DNA of 64,000 nucleotides from Nocardioides pocheonensis (GTDB lineage: Bacteria; Actinomycetota; Actinomycetes; Propionibacteriales; Nocardioidaceae). Below, piece after piece: positions 25,439-33,534 of the stretch; positions within the stretch are counted from its first letter, which is position 1, and every line of letters begins with the position of its first letter. The stretch covers positions 383,361-447,360 of the forward strand of contig NZ_RJSF01000044.1 of the NCBI RefSeq assembly GCF_003725535.1. The letters are read 5' to 3'. The notes under the pieces are model-generated. The model ran no database searches and had not been told where the DNA came from. It was given only the letters and a program-made list of their open reading frames with translations. The translations under genes and the position numbers were made by a program.

Positions 25439-25855
25439 ATGATCCCAGGCATGACGGCACCCCTGCAGGGTCCCGTCACCATGAGCGTCCCGTTCGCCCC
25501 CGAGAGTGCCAGTCGCGTCCGGGCCGCACTGAGCACGTGGCTCGGCCACCGCGGCTCCTCCCCGGCGGTCGTCGACGAGGCCCGGCTGGTCGCCACTGAG
25601 CTGGTCGGCAACGCCGTGCGCCACGCCTCCCCGCTCGGGAACGGCACGGTGCTGGTGCGCTGGCAGGAGGACGGCAGCGACCTGGTGCTCTCCGTGTGCG
25701 ACGGTGGCGGGCCGAGCCGGCCGGAGCGGGTCGAGGCGCAGCCGTACGACGTGCGCGGCCGTGGCCTCACGATCGTCGACGCCCTCAGTACGGCCTGGTG
25801 GGTCGAGCACCACACCCAGCTGCACACCGTGAACGTCCGGATCCCCCTGCGCTGA
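25439..25855 (+). CDS. RsbW-like ATP-binding anti-sigma kinase domain protein
   Basis: 138 residues, one HATPase_c domain. N-box ATELVGNAVRHA (about 53-64), G1 box VCDGGG (about 87) and G2 box VRGRGLTIVD are intact. Single-domain proteins of this type phosphorylate anti-anti-sigma factors or sequester sigma factors of the SigB group; no sigma or antagonist gene adjoins it. In this window it sits beside the GlsB-type gene and the gvp operon with GGGTAC-type promoters, so a role in stress-sigma control is plausible. Alternative start: ATG 25451. Confidence 0.85.
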   Translation: MIPGMTAPLQGPVTMSVPFAPESASRVRAALSTWLGHRGSSPAVVDEARLVATELVGNAVRHASPLGNGTVLVRWQEDGSDLVLSVCDGGGPSRPERVEAQPYDVRGRGLTIVDALSTAWWVEHHTQLHTVNVRIPLR

Positions 25856-25926
25856 CCACCTGCGCTGACGGCCGGCCGCTCCCGGGCGCCGGTCGCGCCA
25901 GCCCGGGGCTCCTCTAGCCTTCGGCC

Positions 25927-26869
25927 ATGGGCAAGAAGTCACGCGTCAAGGCACGCGCCGCCGAGGCCACTCCCCGCGCCGAGGGGGAGGTCGGGCCCCG
26001 CGAGCCCTGCCCGTGCGGCTCGGGTCGCCGGTACAAGGCCTGCCACGGCAGTCCCGGCGGTGCTCCGATCGTCTGGTCCGCACGGCCGTTCTCCGGCCTT
26101 CCCGCCGAGTGCGACGTGATCGCGATGCGCGAGTTCGTCCCGGCGGCGACCGCGCCCGTGCGGTTGGCGGGGTCGGACCGCGAGGTCGTGCTCTGCACGC
26201 TGCTCCCCGGCGCGGCCCCCGGGGCTGGTCCGCGAGGACGGCGCGATCTGGCTCGGGCTCCAGGTGCAGCACGCGTACGGCGACCCCAGCCGCGACCTCG
26301 GCGCCGTGCTGGAGGCGGCGCTCGACGCCGAGCCGGGCAGCATGGTCGGCCTGCCGTCCGACCCGGGCGAGGGTCCCCGGCTGCAGGACCTCGTCGTGGG
26401 TGACCTCGAGGTGACCGTGCACGAGGGATTCGGGTTCTGGGCCGCGGGCGTCGACGACCCCGACGGCAGCATCGAGGCCGCGCTCGAGCAGGCCAACGCC
26501 ACGGCGGCGCCGACGGCCCGGCTCGAGGGTGTCGAGGCGGCGTACTGGACCTCGCTGGGCGACCGGGAGTTCCTCCGCTGGGTGCGCCCGGAGGCGGAGG
26601 ACCCGCTGCTGGACGCGCTGGCGAGGCTGCACGCCGCCCGGGAGGACCACCTCGTAGAGGGCGCGCGCCTGATCGGGATGTTCCGCGCCCACGGGGTGCT
26701 CGTGCCGGTCTGGGACGTCCCTCCGGGCACCGGGCCCGAGCCGCTCGCCGGAGCGGTCGCGGAGTTCGACCGCCGGCTCGCCGAGACGCTCGCCGACGCC
26801 CGGCCGCTGCACGCCGCGGAGCGAGCCGCCCGCTCGGGGCTGACCAGCCGCCAGCTGACGATCCGGTAG
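25927..26869 (+). pseudogene. SEC-C motif (DUF5926-like) protein, frameshifted
   Basis: Two frames together make one protein. Frame one from the ATG at 25927 gives MGKKSRVKARAAEA, the zinc-binding SEC-C motif EPCPCGSGRRYKACHG, and ARPFSGLPAECDVIAMREFVPAATAPVRL up to about residue 97. Frame two (in phase with 26264-26869) continues GLVREDGAIWLGLQVQHAYGDPSRDL to the natural end LTSRQLTIR. The switch lies at the C5G4 run 26216-26224; removing one base restores the reading frame. Either a sequencing error or a real recent inactivation or slippage site. The intact protein would be about 314 residues, a conserved actinobacterial family of unknown role. Confidence 0.8.
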
Positions 26870-26900
26870 CCATCGGAACGGAATCTTCCCGGGGTGCGGC

Positions 26901-26930
26901 TTGTCCGGGTTGCACCCCGTGTCGTATGGT
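26901..26930 (+). promoter_or_regulatory. Possible promoter with no gene downstream
   Basis: TTGTCC, 18-base spacer, TATGGT, facing right. Only eight bases later begins the hairpin 26938-26977, so a transcript from here would be about 40-50 nt. No protein gene on this strand follows. Weak but suggestive. Confidence 0.3.
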
Positions 26931-26937
26931 TCAACTC

Positions 26938-26977
26938 GCCCGGTCGGCGTTGCATCCCCCGTCAACACCGACCGGGC
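26938..26977. terminator. Hairpin terminator between convergent genes
   Basis: GCCCGGTCGG and CCGACCGGGC form a 10-bp stem, extended by GTTG/CAAC, followed by TTT on the plus strand. It lies between the SEC-C gene and the 3' end of arginine deiminase. Confidence 0.75.
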
Positions 26978-27050
26978 TTTGCCTTTCCCGGAGGTCTGCC
27001 CGGAGGTGTGCCCGGAGGGTGTGTCCGGGGGTGTGCGGGGCCGCGCCGGG

Positions 27051-28238
27051 CTAGCCGTCGCGGCTGATCGGACAGCTCATGCAGCGCGGGCCGCCGCGGC
27101 CGGAGCCGAGCTCGGATCCGGCGATCGCGACCACCTCGATGCCCGCCTCGGCCAGGCGGGCGTTGGTCTCCACGTTGCGCTCGTAGGCGACCGCGAGGCG
27201 CGGCGCCAGGGCGAGCGTGTTGTTGCCGTCGTCCCACTGCTCGCGCTCGGCGGTGACCGGGTCGAGACCCGTGTCGATCTGGTGGAGGGTGTCGATCTCC
27301 ATCGCCTTGGCCGCGGCCACCAGGAACGGCTCGGCCGAGGCGACGTCGAGGACGCCGGGCTCCGGCTCCGTGACGGTCCAGGCCTGGAGCCGGTCGGCGA
27401 CGTTGGGGTACATCACGATCTTGTCGACGTCGACCATCGTGCAGACCGTGTCGAGGTGCATGGTCGCCCGTTCCTGGGCGATCGGGACGGCCAGCACCGT
27501 GTGGGCGAGGTCGTCGGCGAAGAGGTGCCGGGCGAAGCGTTCGACCCCTGCGGGCGTCGTACGCTCGCCGACGCCGACGGCGACGACGCCGGGGGAGAGC
27601 AGCAGCACGTCGCCGCCCTCGACGTGCTCGTGGTGCGCGCCGTGGATCGTGGGCGTGCCCGCGAAGCGGGGGTGCGCGGTGTAGATCAGCTCGGTCAACT
27701 GGGTCTCCCGCACGCGGGCGGGCATCGCGAGGGACGTGATCGCGACCCGGTCGCGGATCCAGACGCTGGAGTCGCGGGTGAAGAGGAGGTTCGGCAGCGG
27801 GTCGACGAGGAAGTCGTCGGGAGCCAGCAAGGAGGTGACCAGGCCGAACCCGCCCCGGACCTCGTCGTTGCGCAGGCCGGCGGTCAGGACGAGCGCGAGA
27901 GCCTCGGGCGAGTGGTCGGCGAGCGCGGCGCGCAGGTAGTCGCGCAGGGTGTCGCCGAGGTGTCGGGACTCCAGCACGTCGTCGATCGCCCGGGTGCGCG
28001 TCTCCTCGGTCGCCAGGGTCTCGACCAGCAGGTCGACGAGGTAGAGCACCTCGACGTCGCGGTCCCGCAGGGCCTGGGCGAACGCGTCGTGCTCGTCCTG
28101 CGCCCGGCTGACCCAGGGGATCCCGTCGAACAGCAGCTTGTCGTTGTTGCGCGGCGTCAGCCGCTTCAGCTCAGGACCCGGCCGGTGCAGCATCACCGTG
28201 CGCAGCCGGCCGACCTCGCTGCTCGCTCCCAGTGGCAT
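27051..28238 (-). CDS. arcA: Arginine deiminase
   Basis: 395 residues, normal length. Converts arginine to citrulline and ammonia. Visible family marks: [53 protein letters not shown], and the C-terminal [13 protein letters not shown] with the catalytic cysteine near residue 386-389. The usual partners (ornithine carbamoyltransferase, carbamate kinase, arginine/ornithine antiporter) are not adjacent. It follows the sigma/membrane-protein pair by 17 bp in the same direction, but lacks a clear ribosome-binding site in the gap. Confidence 0.95.
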   Translation of the reverse strand: MPLGASSEVGRLRTVMLHRPGPELKRLTPRNNDKLLFDGIPWVSRAQDEHDAFAQALRDRDVEVLYLVDLLVETLATEETRTRAIDDVLESRHLGDTLRDYLRAALADHSPEALALVLTAGLRNDEVRGGFGLVTSLLAPDDFLVDPLPNLLFTRDSSVWIRDRVAITSLAMPARVRETQLTELIYTAHPRFAGTPTIHGAHHEHVEGGDVLLLSPGVVAVGVGERTTPAGVERFARHLFADDLAHTVLAVPIAQERATMHLDTVCTMVDVDKIVMYPNVADRLQAWTVTEPEPGVLDVASAEPFLVAAAKAMEIDTLHQIDTGLDPVTAEREQWDDGNNTLALAPRLAVAYERNVETNARLAEAGIEVVAIAGSELGSGRGGPRCMSCPISRDG

Positions 28239-28255
28239 GGAGGGAGCCTAGAGGC

Positions 28256-29341
28256 TCACGGGCTTCCCGGCGTCGGTGCGGACTCGCAGCGACGGGTGAG
28301 CACGCTGCACCGCACGTGCCCGGTGATCAGCTCCGTGGAGGTGTCGCCGCTCGAGATGTCGAGGACCACGTCGGTGTCGGATTCCCAGTAGAGATCGCGG
28401 ACGTCGCTGAATCCGGCCGGCATCCGGAGCGTGGCCTTCGTCGCCGGGCGACCGGGTTGCTGGAACGTGACCGCACCCCACGAGGCGAAGCCACCTCCGG
28501 CGGCTGGGTCGCGAGCGTCGGTCAGCCACGCGCCCCAGGACCCTGTCGGGTCGAGCCGGACCTCCTCGGCCCGACTCGGGAAGCCCGTCGGGCCGTACAT
28601 GAGCGAGGAGATGTCGGTCGCGCGAGGAGCGCCGCCGGGACGCCAGGCATGCCCGCTCGTGACCCCTCCGTAGGTCACCGTGCCGTCGTCGCCCACCGTG
28701 ATCAGCTGTTCGCCGGACTCGTCGTCCGGCTTGGCGACGAGGGTGGCGGCGGACAGCCGACCGAGCTCGTGGACGGCTGAACGCGTCACGTCGGCGACGA
28801 CGATGACGCCGGTCGTGTGGTGGTCCTCGACCCAGGCGATGGTCCGGGCGTTCGGTGACACCTTCACGACGGGTCCCGCCACGTCGTGGAGCACGCCGAT
28901 GCGCTCGGTCCCTCGGAAGACTCCGATGTCGGTGGCGCCGTCGGTGGACGTGGTGCGCCCGTATCCGAGGGTCAGGCCACCCAAGGTGACGGCATCGCTC
29001 CACGCACCCGGCTGCGGCGTCCCGTCGATGTAGAGCGTGCCCTTCGCCGGGTCGACGTAGGTCCGCAAGGGCGACCCGAGCGGAAACGTCCCCATGGTCG
29101 CGGTCGAGGTCGGCCCGGTGGGCGAGGGTGCTGCATTCGGCCGGCCGATCTGGTTGCCGACGACGACCGCAGCCACCACCGCGGCGGCCGCGAGGAGCGT
29201 GGTCGCCGTCCAGCGCACGCGTGACCGGGTGCGACTCTGCTCGGCCTGCTGGACGACCGCCGCCACGGCCGGGGGCGGAGGCACGTCGATGCCCGTGGCC
29301 ACGGAGGCCAGCTCGTCGGTGAGGGTCTGCTCGAGGTTCAC
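28256..29341 (-). CDS. Membrane-anchored partner of ECF sigma factor
   Basis: 361 residues. One transmembrane helix (VRWTATTLLAAAAVVAAVVVG, about 46-66) after a 45-residue cytoplasmic segment that starts VNLEQTLTDELASVATGIDVPPP, then a large extracytoplasmic beta-rich domain with WD/propeller-like repeats (SWGAWLTDARDP, WESDTDVVLDI). Its GTG overlaps the stop of the sigma gene (GTGA). This is the usual layout of SigE-family sigma factors with a membrane protein; anti-sigma activity is inference, since no zinc-binding anti-sigma motif is seen. Confidence 0.75.
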   Translation of the reverse strand: MNLEQTLTDELASVATGIDVPPPPAVAAVVQQAEQSRTRSRVRWTATTLLAAAAVVAAVVVGNQIGRPNAAPSPTGPTSTATMGTFPLGSPLRTYVDPAKGTLYIDGTPQPGAWSDAVTLGGLTLGYGRTTSTDGATDIGVFRGTERIGVLHDVAGPVVKVSPNARTIAWVEDHHTTGVIVVADVTRSAVHELGRLSAATLVAKPDDESGEQLITVGDDGTVTYGGVTSGHAWRPGGAPRATDISSLMYGPTGFPSRAEEVRLDPTGSWGAWLTDARDPAAGGGFASWGAVTFQQPGRPATKATLRMPAGFSDVRDLYWESDTDVVLDISSGDTSTELITGHVRCSVLTRRCESAPTPGSP

Positions 29342-29859
29342 GACCGCTCTCCTTCCGTCTGCGCGATCCGGCCGCGCAGCGCACGCAGCGCGTCGCTGGC
29401 GGTCGACTTCACCGTGCCGGGCGAGCAGCCGAGCGCATCGGCGATCTGCTGCTCGGTGAGGTCCTCGTAGTAGCGGAGCACGATCACGGCCCGCTGCCTC
29501 GGGGGGAGGGCGGCGACGTGCGGCCAGAGCACCAGCCGGTCGTCGTCGTGGCCGGCGGGCACGTCGACCTCGGGAGCCTGGTCGACCAGCCGCTCCCGCG
29601 AGACGCGGAGCGGGCGGCGGGAGCTGACGAAGGCGTTGGTGAGGATCCGGCGGACGTAGGCGTCGGGGGACGACGCGGCCGCGACCTTCGGCCAGGCGAG
29701 GTACGCCTTGACCAGGGTCGCCTGGGCGAGGTCCTCGGCGTCCGCGTGGTTCCCGGTGAGCAGGTACGCCGTCCGGTAGAGCGCGGTCCAGCGGGCACCG
29801 ACGTACTCCTCGTACGAGGGCGGCGGGAGGTCGGTGCGGGCCGGAGAACGAAGCGCCAT
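29338..29859 (-). CDS. SigE-family ECF RNA polymerase sigma factor
   Basis: 173 residues. Region 2 is YEEYVGARWTALYRTAYLLTGNHADAEDLAQATLVKAYLAWPKV and region 4 is LPPRQRAVIVLRYYEDLTEQQIADALGCSPGTVKSTASDALRALR. This is the actinobacterial SigE-type (ECF41-like length without a C-terminal extension) group. The ATG at 29859 is supported by AAAGGGGGAG. Probably controlled by the overlapping downstream membrane protein; its regulon cannot be read from here. Confidence 0.92.
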   Translation of the reverse strand: MALRSPARTDLPPPSYEEYVGARWTALYRTAYLLTGNHADAEDLAQATLVKAYLAWPKVAAASSPDAYVRRILTNAFVSSRRPLRVSRERLVDQAPEVDVPAGHDDDRLVLWPHVAALPPRQRAVIVLRYYEDLTEQQIADALGCSPGTVKSTASDALRALRGRIAQTEGERS

Positions 29860-29910
29860 GGCTCCCCCTTTCTGACCCGTGTGACGCCGCGAGACCGGCA
29901 TCGGGTTGGG

Positions 29911-30516
29911 TCAGCCGCGGAGGAGGTCGTACACCGTGATCGCGGCCAGCATGAGGCACACGGCTGCCCCGATGTAGTGGATCACCGACAACCGCACGTG
30001 GCGGAGCAGGTAGCGCCCGGCGAGCACCGCGACTCCGGAGACGGTCACGAGCGCTCCCCAGGCGCCGAGGAACACGGCGACCGGCTCGTCGTACTTGCCG
30101 ACGAGGCTGATCGTCAGCAGCTGCGAGAGGTCGCCCCACTCGGCGGCGAACAGGACGAGGAAGGACGCCAGCACGGCGGCCCATCCGGTCTTGGGTTCCT
30201 TCGCCTTGGCCGCGAACTCCTCCTCCGCCTCCTCCTCGTCGGCATCGGCTCGCGGTGCCTCGCGGGCGAGCAGGAAGGCGCCGACCAGGAAGATCGCCGC
30301 GGCGACGGCGTGGACCACGTCGGTGGGCAGGAACGTGACCGCCTTGCCGACCGTGACGGCCAGCAGGGTCTGGACCAGGAAGGCCAGGCTGACGCCTGCC
30401 CACACCAGGACGCCGCGGTAACGGGTGGAGAGCACCAGGGCCGCGATGAAGGTCTTGTCGGGGAGCTCGACGACGAAGATGGCCGCGAAGGTCAGGGCGA
30501 CGACGCTGGGGCTCAC
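29911..30516 (-). CDS. TMEM165/GDT1 family cation transporter
   Basis: 201 residues, six predicted helices in two halves, each with the family's acidic motif: VELPDKT (about residue 16) and AAEWGDLSQ (about 125). The central loop is Glu/Ala/Lys rich (ADADEEEAEEEFAAKAKEPK). GDT1 proteins move Mn2+ or Ca2+ across membranes. It starts 10 bp after larC, so it is probably part of the lar operon. No Mn riboswitch is seen in front. Confidence 0.88.
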   Translation of the reverse strand: MSPSVVALTFAAIFVVELPDKTFIAALVLSTRYRGVLVWAGVSLAFLVQTLLAVTVGKAVTFLPTDVVHAVAAAIFLVGAFLLAREAPRADADEEEAEEEFAAKAKEPKTGWAAVLASFLVLFAAEWGDLSQLLTISLVGKYDEPVAVFLGAWGALVTVSGVAVLAGRYLLRHVRLSVIHYIGAAVCLMLAAITVYDLLRG

Positions 30517-30526
30517 CGGACCAAAC

Positions 30527-31747
30527 CTACGAGGTGGCCTCGCGGGCGTGGGCGGCCGCCTCGGCGAGCACGTCCTTGACCGGTCGCCCGGTGGCGCGCG
30601 CGGCAGCCCGTACGTCGGCGTACTCGGGCTGGACGTTCATCAGCTCGCCGTCGAGCCGGGCGAGCTTGACCGCGACGCGATGGCCGTCGACCTCGACCGC
30701 GACGAACTCCCGGTCGAGGGCGACCTTCGCGAAGGTCTGCTCGCGCACGCCGATGGTGGAGGTCTGCCGGAACACCTCGCGCCGCACGGCGTCGGCGGCG
30801 TCGGCGTCGGCGGCGACGAGCACGTGAAGGGTGTGCGCGGGCCGGCCCTTCTTCATCAGGATCGGGGTGAGCCAGGCGTCCGAGGCGCCGGCGTCGAGGA
30901 GGGCCGCGATCACGTCCGGCCACAGCCGGGGGTCGAGGTCGTCGACGTTCGCCTCGATGACGAGCGCCTCCTCGGTCCGCTGCTCTGCAGCGGGGTTCGC
31001 ATCGGTGTCGACCGCTTCCCCGACGACCAGCCGCACCACGTTGGCGTGCCCGGCGGGGTCGCGGCCGCCCGCGCCGACGCCGACGGTGTCGACCGCCATC
31101 GGCGGCTGCGGGCCGAACTCGTCGGCGAGCACGGCCAGGAGCGCCGCCCCGGTGGGCGTGGTGAGCTCGAGGTCGACCGGACCGCCGTACGACGGCAGCC
31201 CGCGGAGCAGCTCGACCACGGCGGGGGCCGGGACGCCGACCGCGCCGTGCGCGATCCGCACCGTCCCGCCGCCGAGCGCGACGGGGGAGCAGACCAGCCA
31301 GTCGAGGCCGAGGTGCACGAACCCGGCCGCGACGCCCACGACGTCGGCGATCGAGTCCAGAGCGCCGACCTCGTGGAAGTGCACGTCGTCGACGGCGACC
31401 CCGTGCACGGCCGCCTCCGCCTCGGCGATCCGGCCGAAGACCTCCAGCGCCACGTCGAGCACGGCTGGGTCGAGCGAGGAGTCCTCCACCAGCCTCCGGA
31501 CGTCGGCCCAGGAGCGCTCCGTGGCCGAGTCGGCGACGCGGACCAGGCACCGTGTGGCGGCGAAGCCGTTGCGGGTCGCCGGCTCGGCGCGCAGCTCGAC
31601 CGGCTCCGGGGTGACCGCGTCGACCGCGTCCCGGATCACCTCGAGCGGCACGCCGGCGTCGACCAGCGCGCCGAGGAGCATGTCGCCGCTGGCTCCGGAG
31701 GACGCGTCGATCCAGGCGACGGTGCCGGCTGCGCCCGCGAGCCTCAC
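30527..31747 (-). CDS. larC: LarC nickel insertion protein
   Basis: 406 residues. LarC is the CTP-dependent nickel chelatase that inserts Ni into the pyridinium-bisthiocarboxylate nucleotide (NPN) cofactor of lactate racemase-type enzymes. Marks: WIDASSGASGDMLLGALVDAG at the N-terminus, VHFHEVGALDSIADVVG with metal-binding His/Glu, LTTPTGAALL, and EANVDDLDPRLWPDVIAALLDAGASDAWLTPILMKKGRP. Full length in one frame, unlike lactobacilli, where larC needs a programmed frameshift. The GTG overlaps the stop of larB by 4 bp. Confidence 0.93.
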   Translation of the reverse strand: MRLAGAAGTVAWIDASSGASGDMLLGALVDAGVPLEVIRDAVDAVTPEPVELRAEPATRNGFAATRCLVRVADSATERSWADVRRLVEDSSLDPAVLDVALEVFGRIAEAEAAVHGVAVDDVHFHEVGALDSIADVVGVAAGFVHLGLDWLVCSPVALGGGTVRIAHGAVGVPAPAVVELLRGLPSYGGPVDLELTTPTGAALLAVLADEFGPQPPMAVDTVGVGAGGRDPAGHANVVRLVVGEAVDTDANPAAEQRTEEALVIEANVDDLDPRLWPDVIAALLDAGASDAWLTPILMKKGRPAHTLHVLVAADADAADAVRREVFRQTSTIGVREQTFAKVALDREFVAVEVDGHRVAVKLARLDGELMNVQPEYADVRAAARATGRPVKDVLAEAAAHAREATS

Positions 31748-32451
31748 GGGTGCGACCTCGCGTTGCGCGCGACCCGCGCGGCGAAGACGCCCGCCCCGTA
31801 GCCGTTGTCGATGTTCACGACGACCACACCGGGGGCGCAGGAGTTCAGCATGCCGAGGAGCGCGGCGATCCCGCCGAACGAGGCGCCGTACCCGACGCTG
31901 GTCGGCACCGCCACCAGCGGCACGCCGGTCAGCCCGCCGACCACGCTGGGCAGCGCACCCTCCATGCCGGCGACCACGATGAGGCAGTCGGCGTCGGCGA
32001 ACCGGTCGCGCGCCTCGAGCAGGCGGTGCAGCCCGGCGACGCCCACGTCGTCGATCCGGCGTACGTCGGCCCCGTGCACCCGCACGGTCAGGGCCGCCTC
32101 GGCCGCGACCGGCGCGTCGCTGGTGCCGGCCGCGATCACCGCGACGGTCCCGCGGGTCTCCGGGAGCGGCCCCAGGGTCGCGGCGCGCGCGACGTCGTCG
32201 ATCGCGGCCGCGGGGAGCTCCGCGGCGATCCGTGCCTGCGCCTCCGCCGAGAGCCGGGTGGCCAGCACGGCCCGCTCCGGGTGGCGGGCGTGCAGCGTGC
32301 GGAGGATCTCGACGACCTGGGTCGGGGTCTTGCCCTCGCCGTACACCACCTCCGGGTCCCCGGTACGCCGGGCCCGGTCGACGTCGACCCGCGCGAAGCC
32401 GAGGTCGGCGGTCCGCTCGCCGGGGCTCTCGGCGTCGGGGTGCTGGCTCAC
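31744..32451 (-). CDS. larB: LarB, NPN cofactor carboxylase
   Basis: 235 residues. LarB carboxylates and hydrolyses nicotinic acid adenine dinucleotide in the first step of NPN synthesis. Marks: PEVVYGEGKTPTQVVEIL, TVAVIAAGTSDAPVAAEAALTV, VVAGMEGALPSVVGGL and PTSVGYGASFGGIAALLGMLNSCAPGVVVVNIDNGYGAG, the AIR-carboxylase-like core. GTG 32451 gives the usual length; the open frame continues further upstream but without family similarity. LarE, the sulfur-transfer step, and LarA are not in the window. Confidence 0.93.
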   Translation of the reverse strand: MSQHPDAESPGERTADLGFARVDVDRARRTGDPEVVYGEGKTPTQVVEILRTLHARHPERAVLATRLSAEAQARIAAELPAAAIDDVARAATLGPLPETRGTVAVIAAGTSDAPVAAEAALTVRVHGADVRRIDDVGVAGLHRLLEARDRFADADCLIVVAGMEGALPSVVGGLTGVPLVAVPTSVGYGASFGGIAALLGMLNSCAPGVVVVNIDNGYGAGVFAARVARNARSHP

Positions 32452-32637
32452 CCCTGCGAGGCTACTGGCGCCGGCGACGACCCGGAACACTGCCGGCCGG
32501 TGGTCAGGGCACCTGGACCTTCGACCCTGTCCCGCAGCACCGCCGCCGGCGTGTACTGGAGGTGACTCGGGACGAATCCGGAGCCGAAGGGTCGGAGGAG
32601 TGATGTCCCCTTTCAGAGGTTCGTTCGCCACGCCGCC

Positions 32638-33534
32638 GTGGTCGCCGCGATCCTCTCGCTGCTCCTGACGAGTGCCTGCGGGCAGTCGATGAAGGACACG
32701 ATCGCGAGGACGAAGGATGCCAGCCTGACCGTGCACCAGCGGTGCACCGCGATGGACGACCTTGCCTTCGAGGGGAAGCGGGCCGTCGCTCCGCTGCACG
32801 AGCTCACCCACGACCCGAACGCCGAGGTCGCGACCTGCGCCCGGAAGGCGATCGCGGGGATCTTCGACTCCGGTGCCGCGGATGCGTTGGTGCCGTTGCT
32901 CGCCGATGACGACCCGCGTGTGGTGGTGAGTGCCACCGAGGCGCTCGGGCAGATCGGCAAGCGCAGCACGGTCCCCGCGCTCGTGCCGCTGCTGCAGTCG
33001 CCGAACCGGCAGGTCGAGATCGAGGCGCTCCACGCCCTGGGCACGATCGGTGACAAGAAGGTCGTGCCGGCCATCGAGGAGGTGGCCCTGCGTCGCGGCG
33101 CGACCCCCGCCGAGGACAAGGCCGGCCGGAAGGTCCGGATCGCCGCGGTCGGCGCTCTGGGGAACCTCGGTGACCAGCGCGCGAGGACAACGTTGGTGCG
33201 CGTGCTCGGCAGCGATCCGGCCTGCTCCCGGGCGGCCGGGGCGTCGCTCGCCGCTCTCTACCAGGACGACGTCACGCCGTTGCTGCCGTTGCTCCAGGAG
33301 CGTCGACACGTCGCGCTCGCGTTCGGGCTGGTCGACATCGGCCAGGAGGGGACCGAGGACTCCCTCGTCGCCGCGCTGCACCGGTTCGGCGACCTCGAGC
33401 TCGCCGAGTACTACCTGAACTGCGGGAACCGCAGGCTCGAGAAGGCGGCCCGGACATGGGCGGACGACCACGGCTACTCCGTGCTCACCCATCCCGGTGT
33501 GGGCGGCGACGAGTGGGGCTCGGCCTCCGACTAG
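32638..33534 (+). CDS. HEAT-repeat lipoprotein, start region possibly frameshifted
   Basis: The frame from GTG 32638 gives 298 residues with lipobox LLLTSAC and at least four HEAT-like repeats (ADALVPLLADDDPRVVVSATEALGQIG, STVPALVPLLQSPNRQVEIEALHALGTIG and others). Such repeats bind partner proteins. The GTG has no ribosome-binding site and cuts off the positive start of the signal peptide. A well-placed ATG (32603, after GGAGGAG) is one base out of frame. One more C in the C4 run 32607-32610 would give MSPFQRFVRHAAVVAAILSL, a perfect lipoprotein signal. The real start is therefore uncertain. Ends in a CTAG shared with pheA. Confidence 0.7.
   Translation: MVAAILSLLLTSACGQSMKDTIARTKDASLTVHQRCTAMDDLAFEGKRAVAPLHELTHDPNAEVATCARKAIAGIFDSGAADALVPLLADDDPRVVVSATEALGQIGKRSTVPALVPLLQSPNRQVEIEALHALGTIGDKKVVPAIEEVALRRGATPAEDKAGRKVRIAAVGALGNLGDQRARTTLVRVLGSDPACSRAAGASLAALYQDDVTPLLPLLQERRHVALAFGLVDIGQEGTEDSLVAALHRFGDLELAEYYLNCGNRRLEKAARTWADDHGYSVLTHPGVGGDEWGSASD

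Noticed and set aside
26980-27050. GCCCGGAGG-rich repeats as a regulatory array
   Set aside because: Short degenerate repeats over 50 bp between a terminator and a gene 3' end; no promoter or gene uses them.
30500-30540. Manganese (yybP-ykoY) riboswitch before the GDT1 transporter
   Set aside because: The gap to larC is only 10 bp, leaving no room for a riboswitch.
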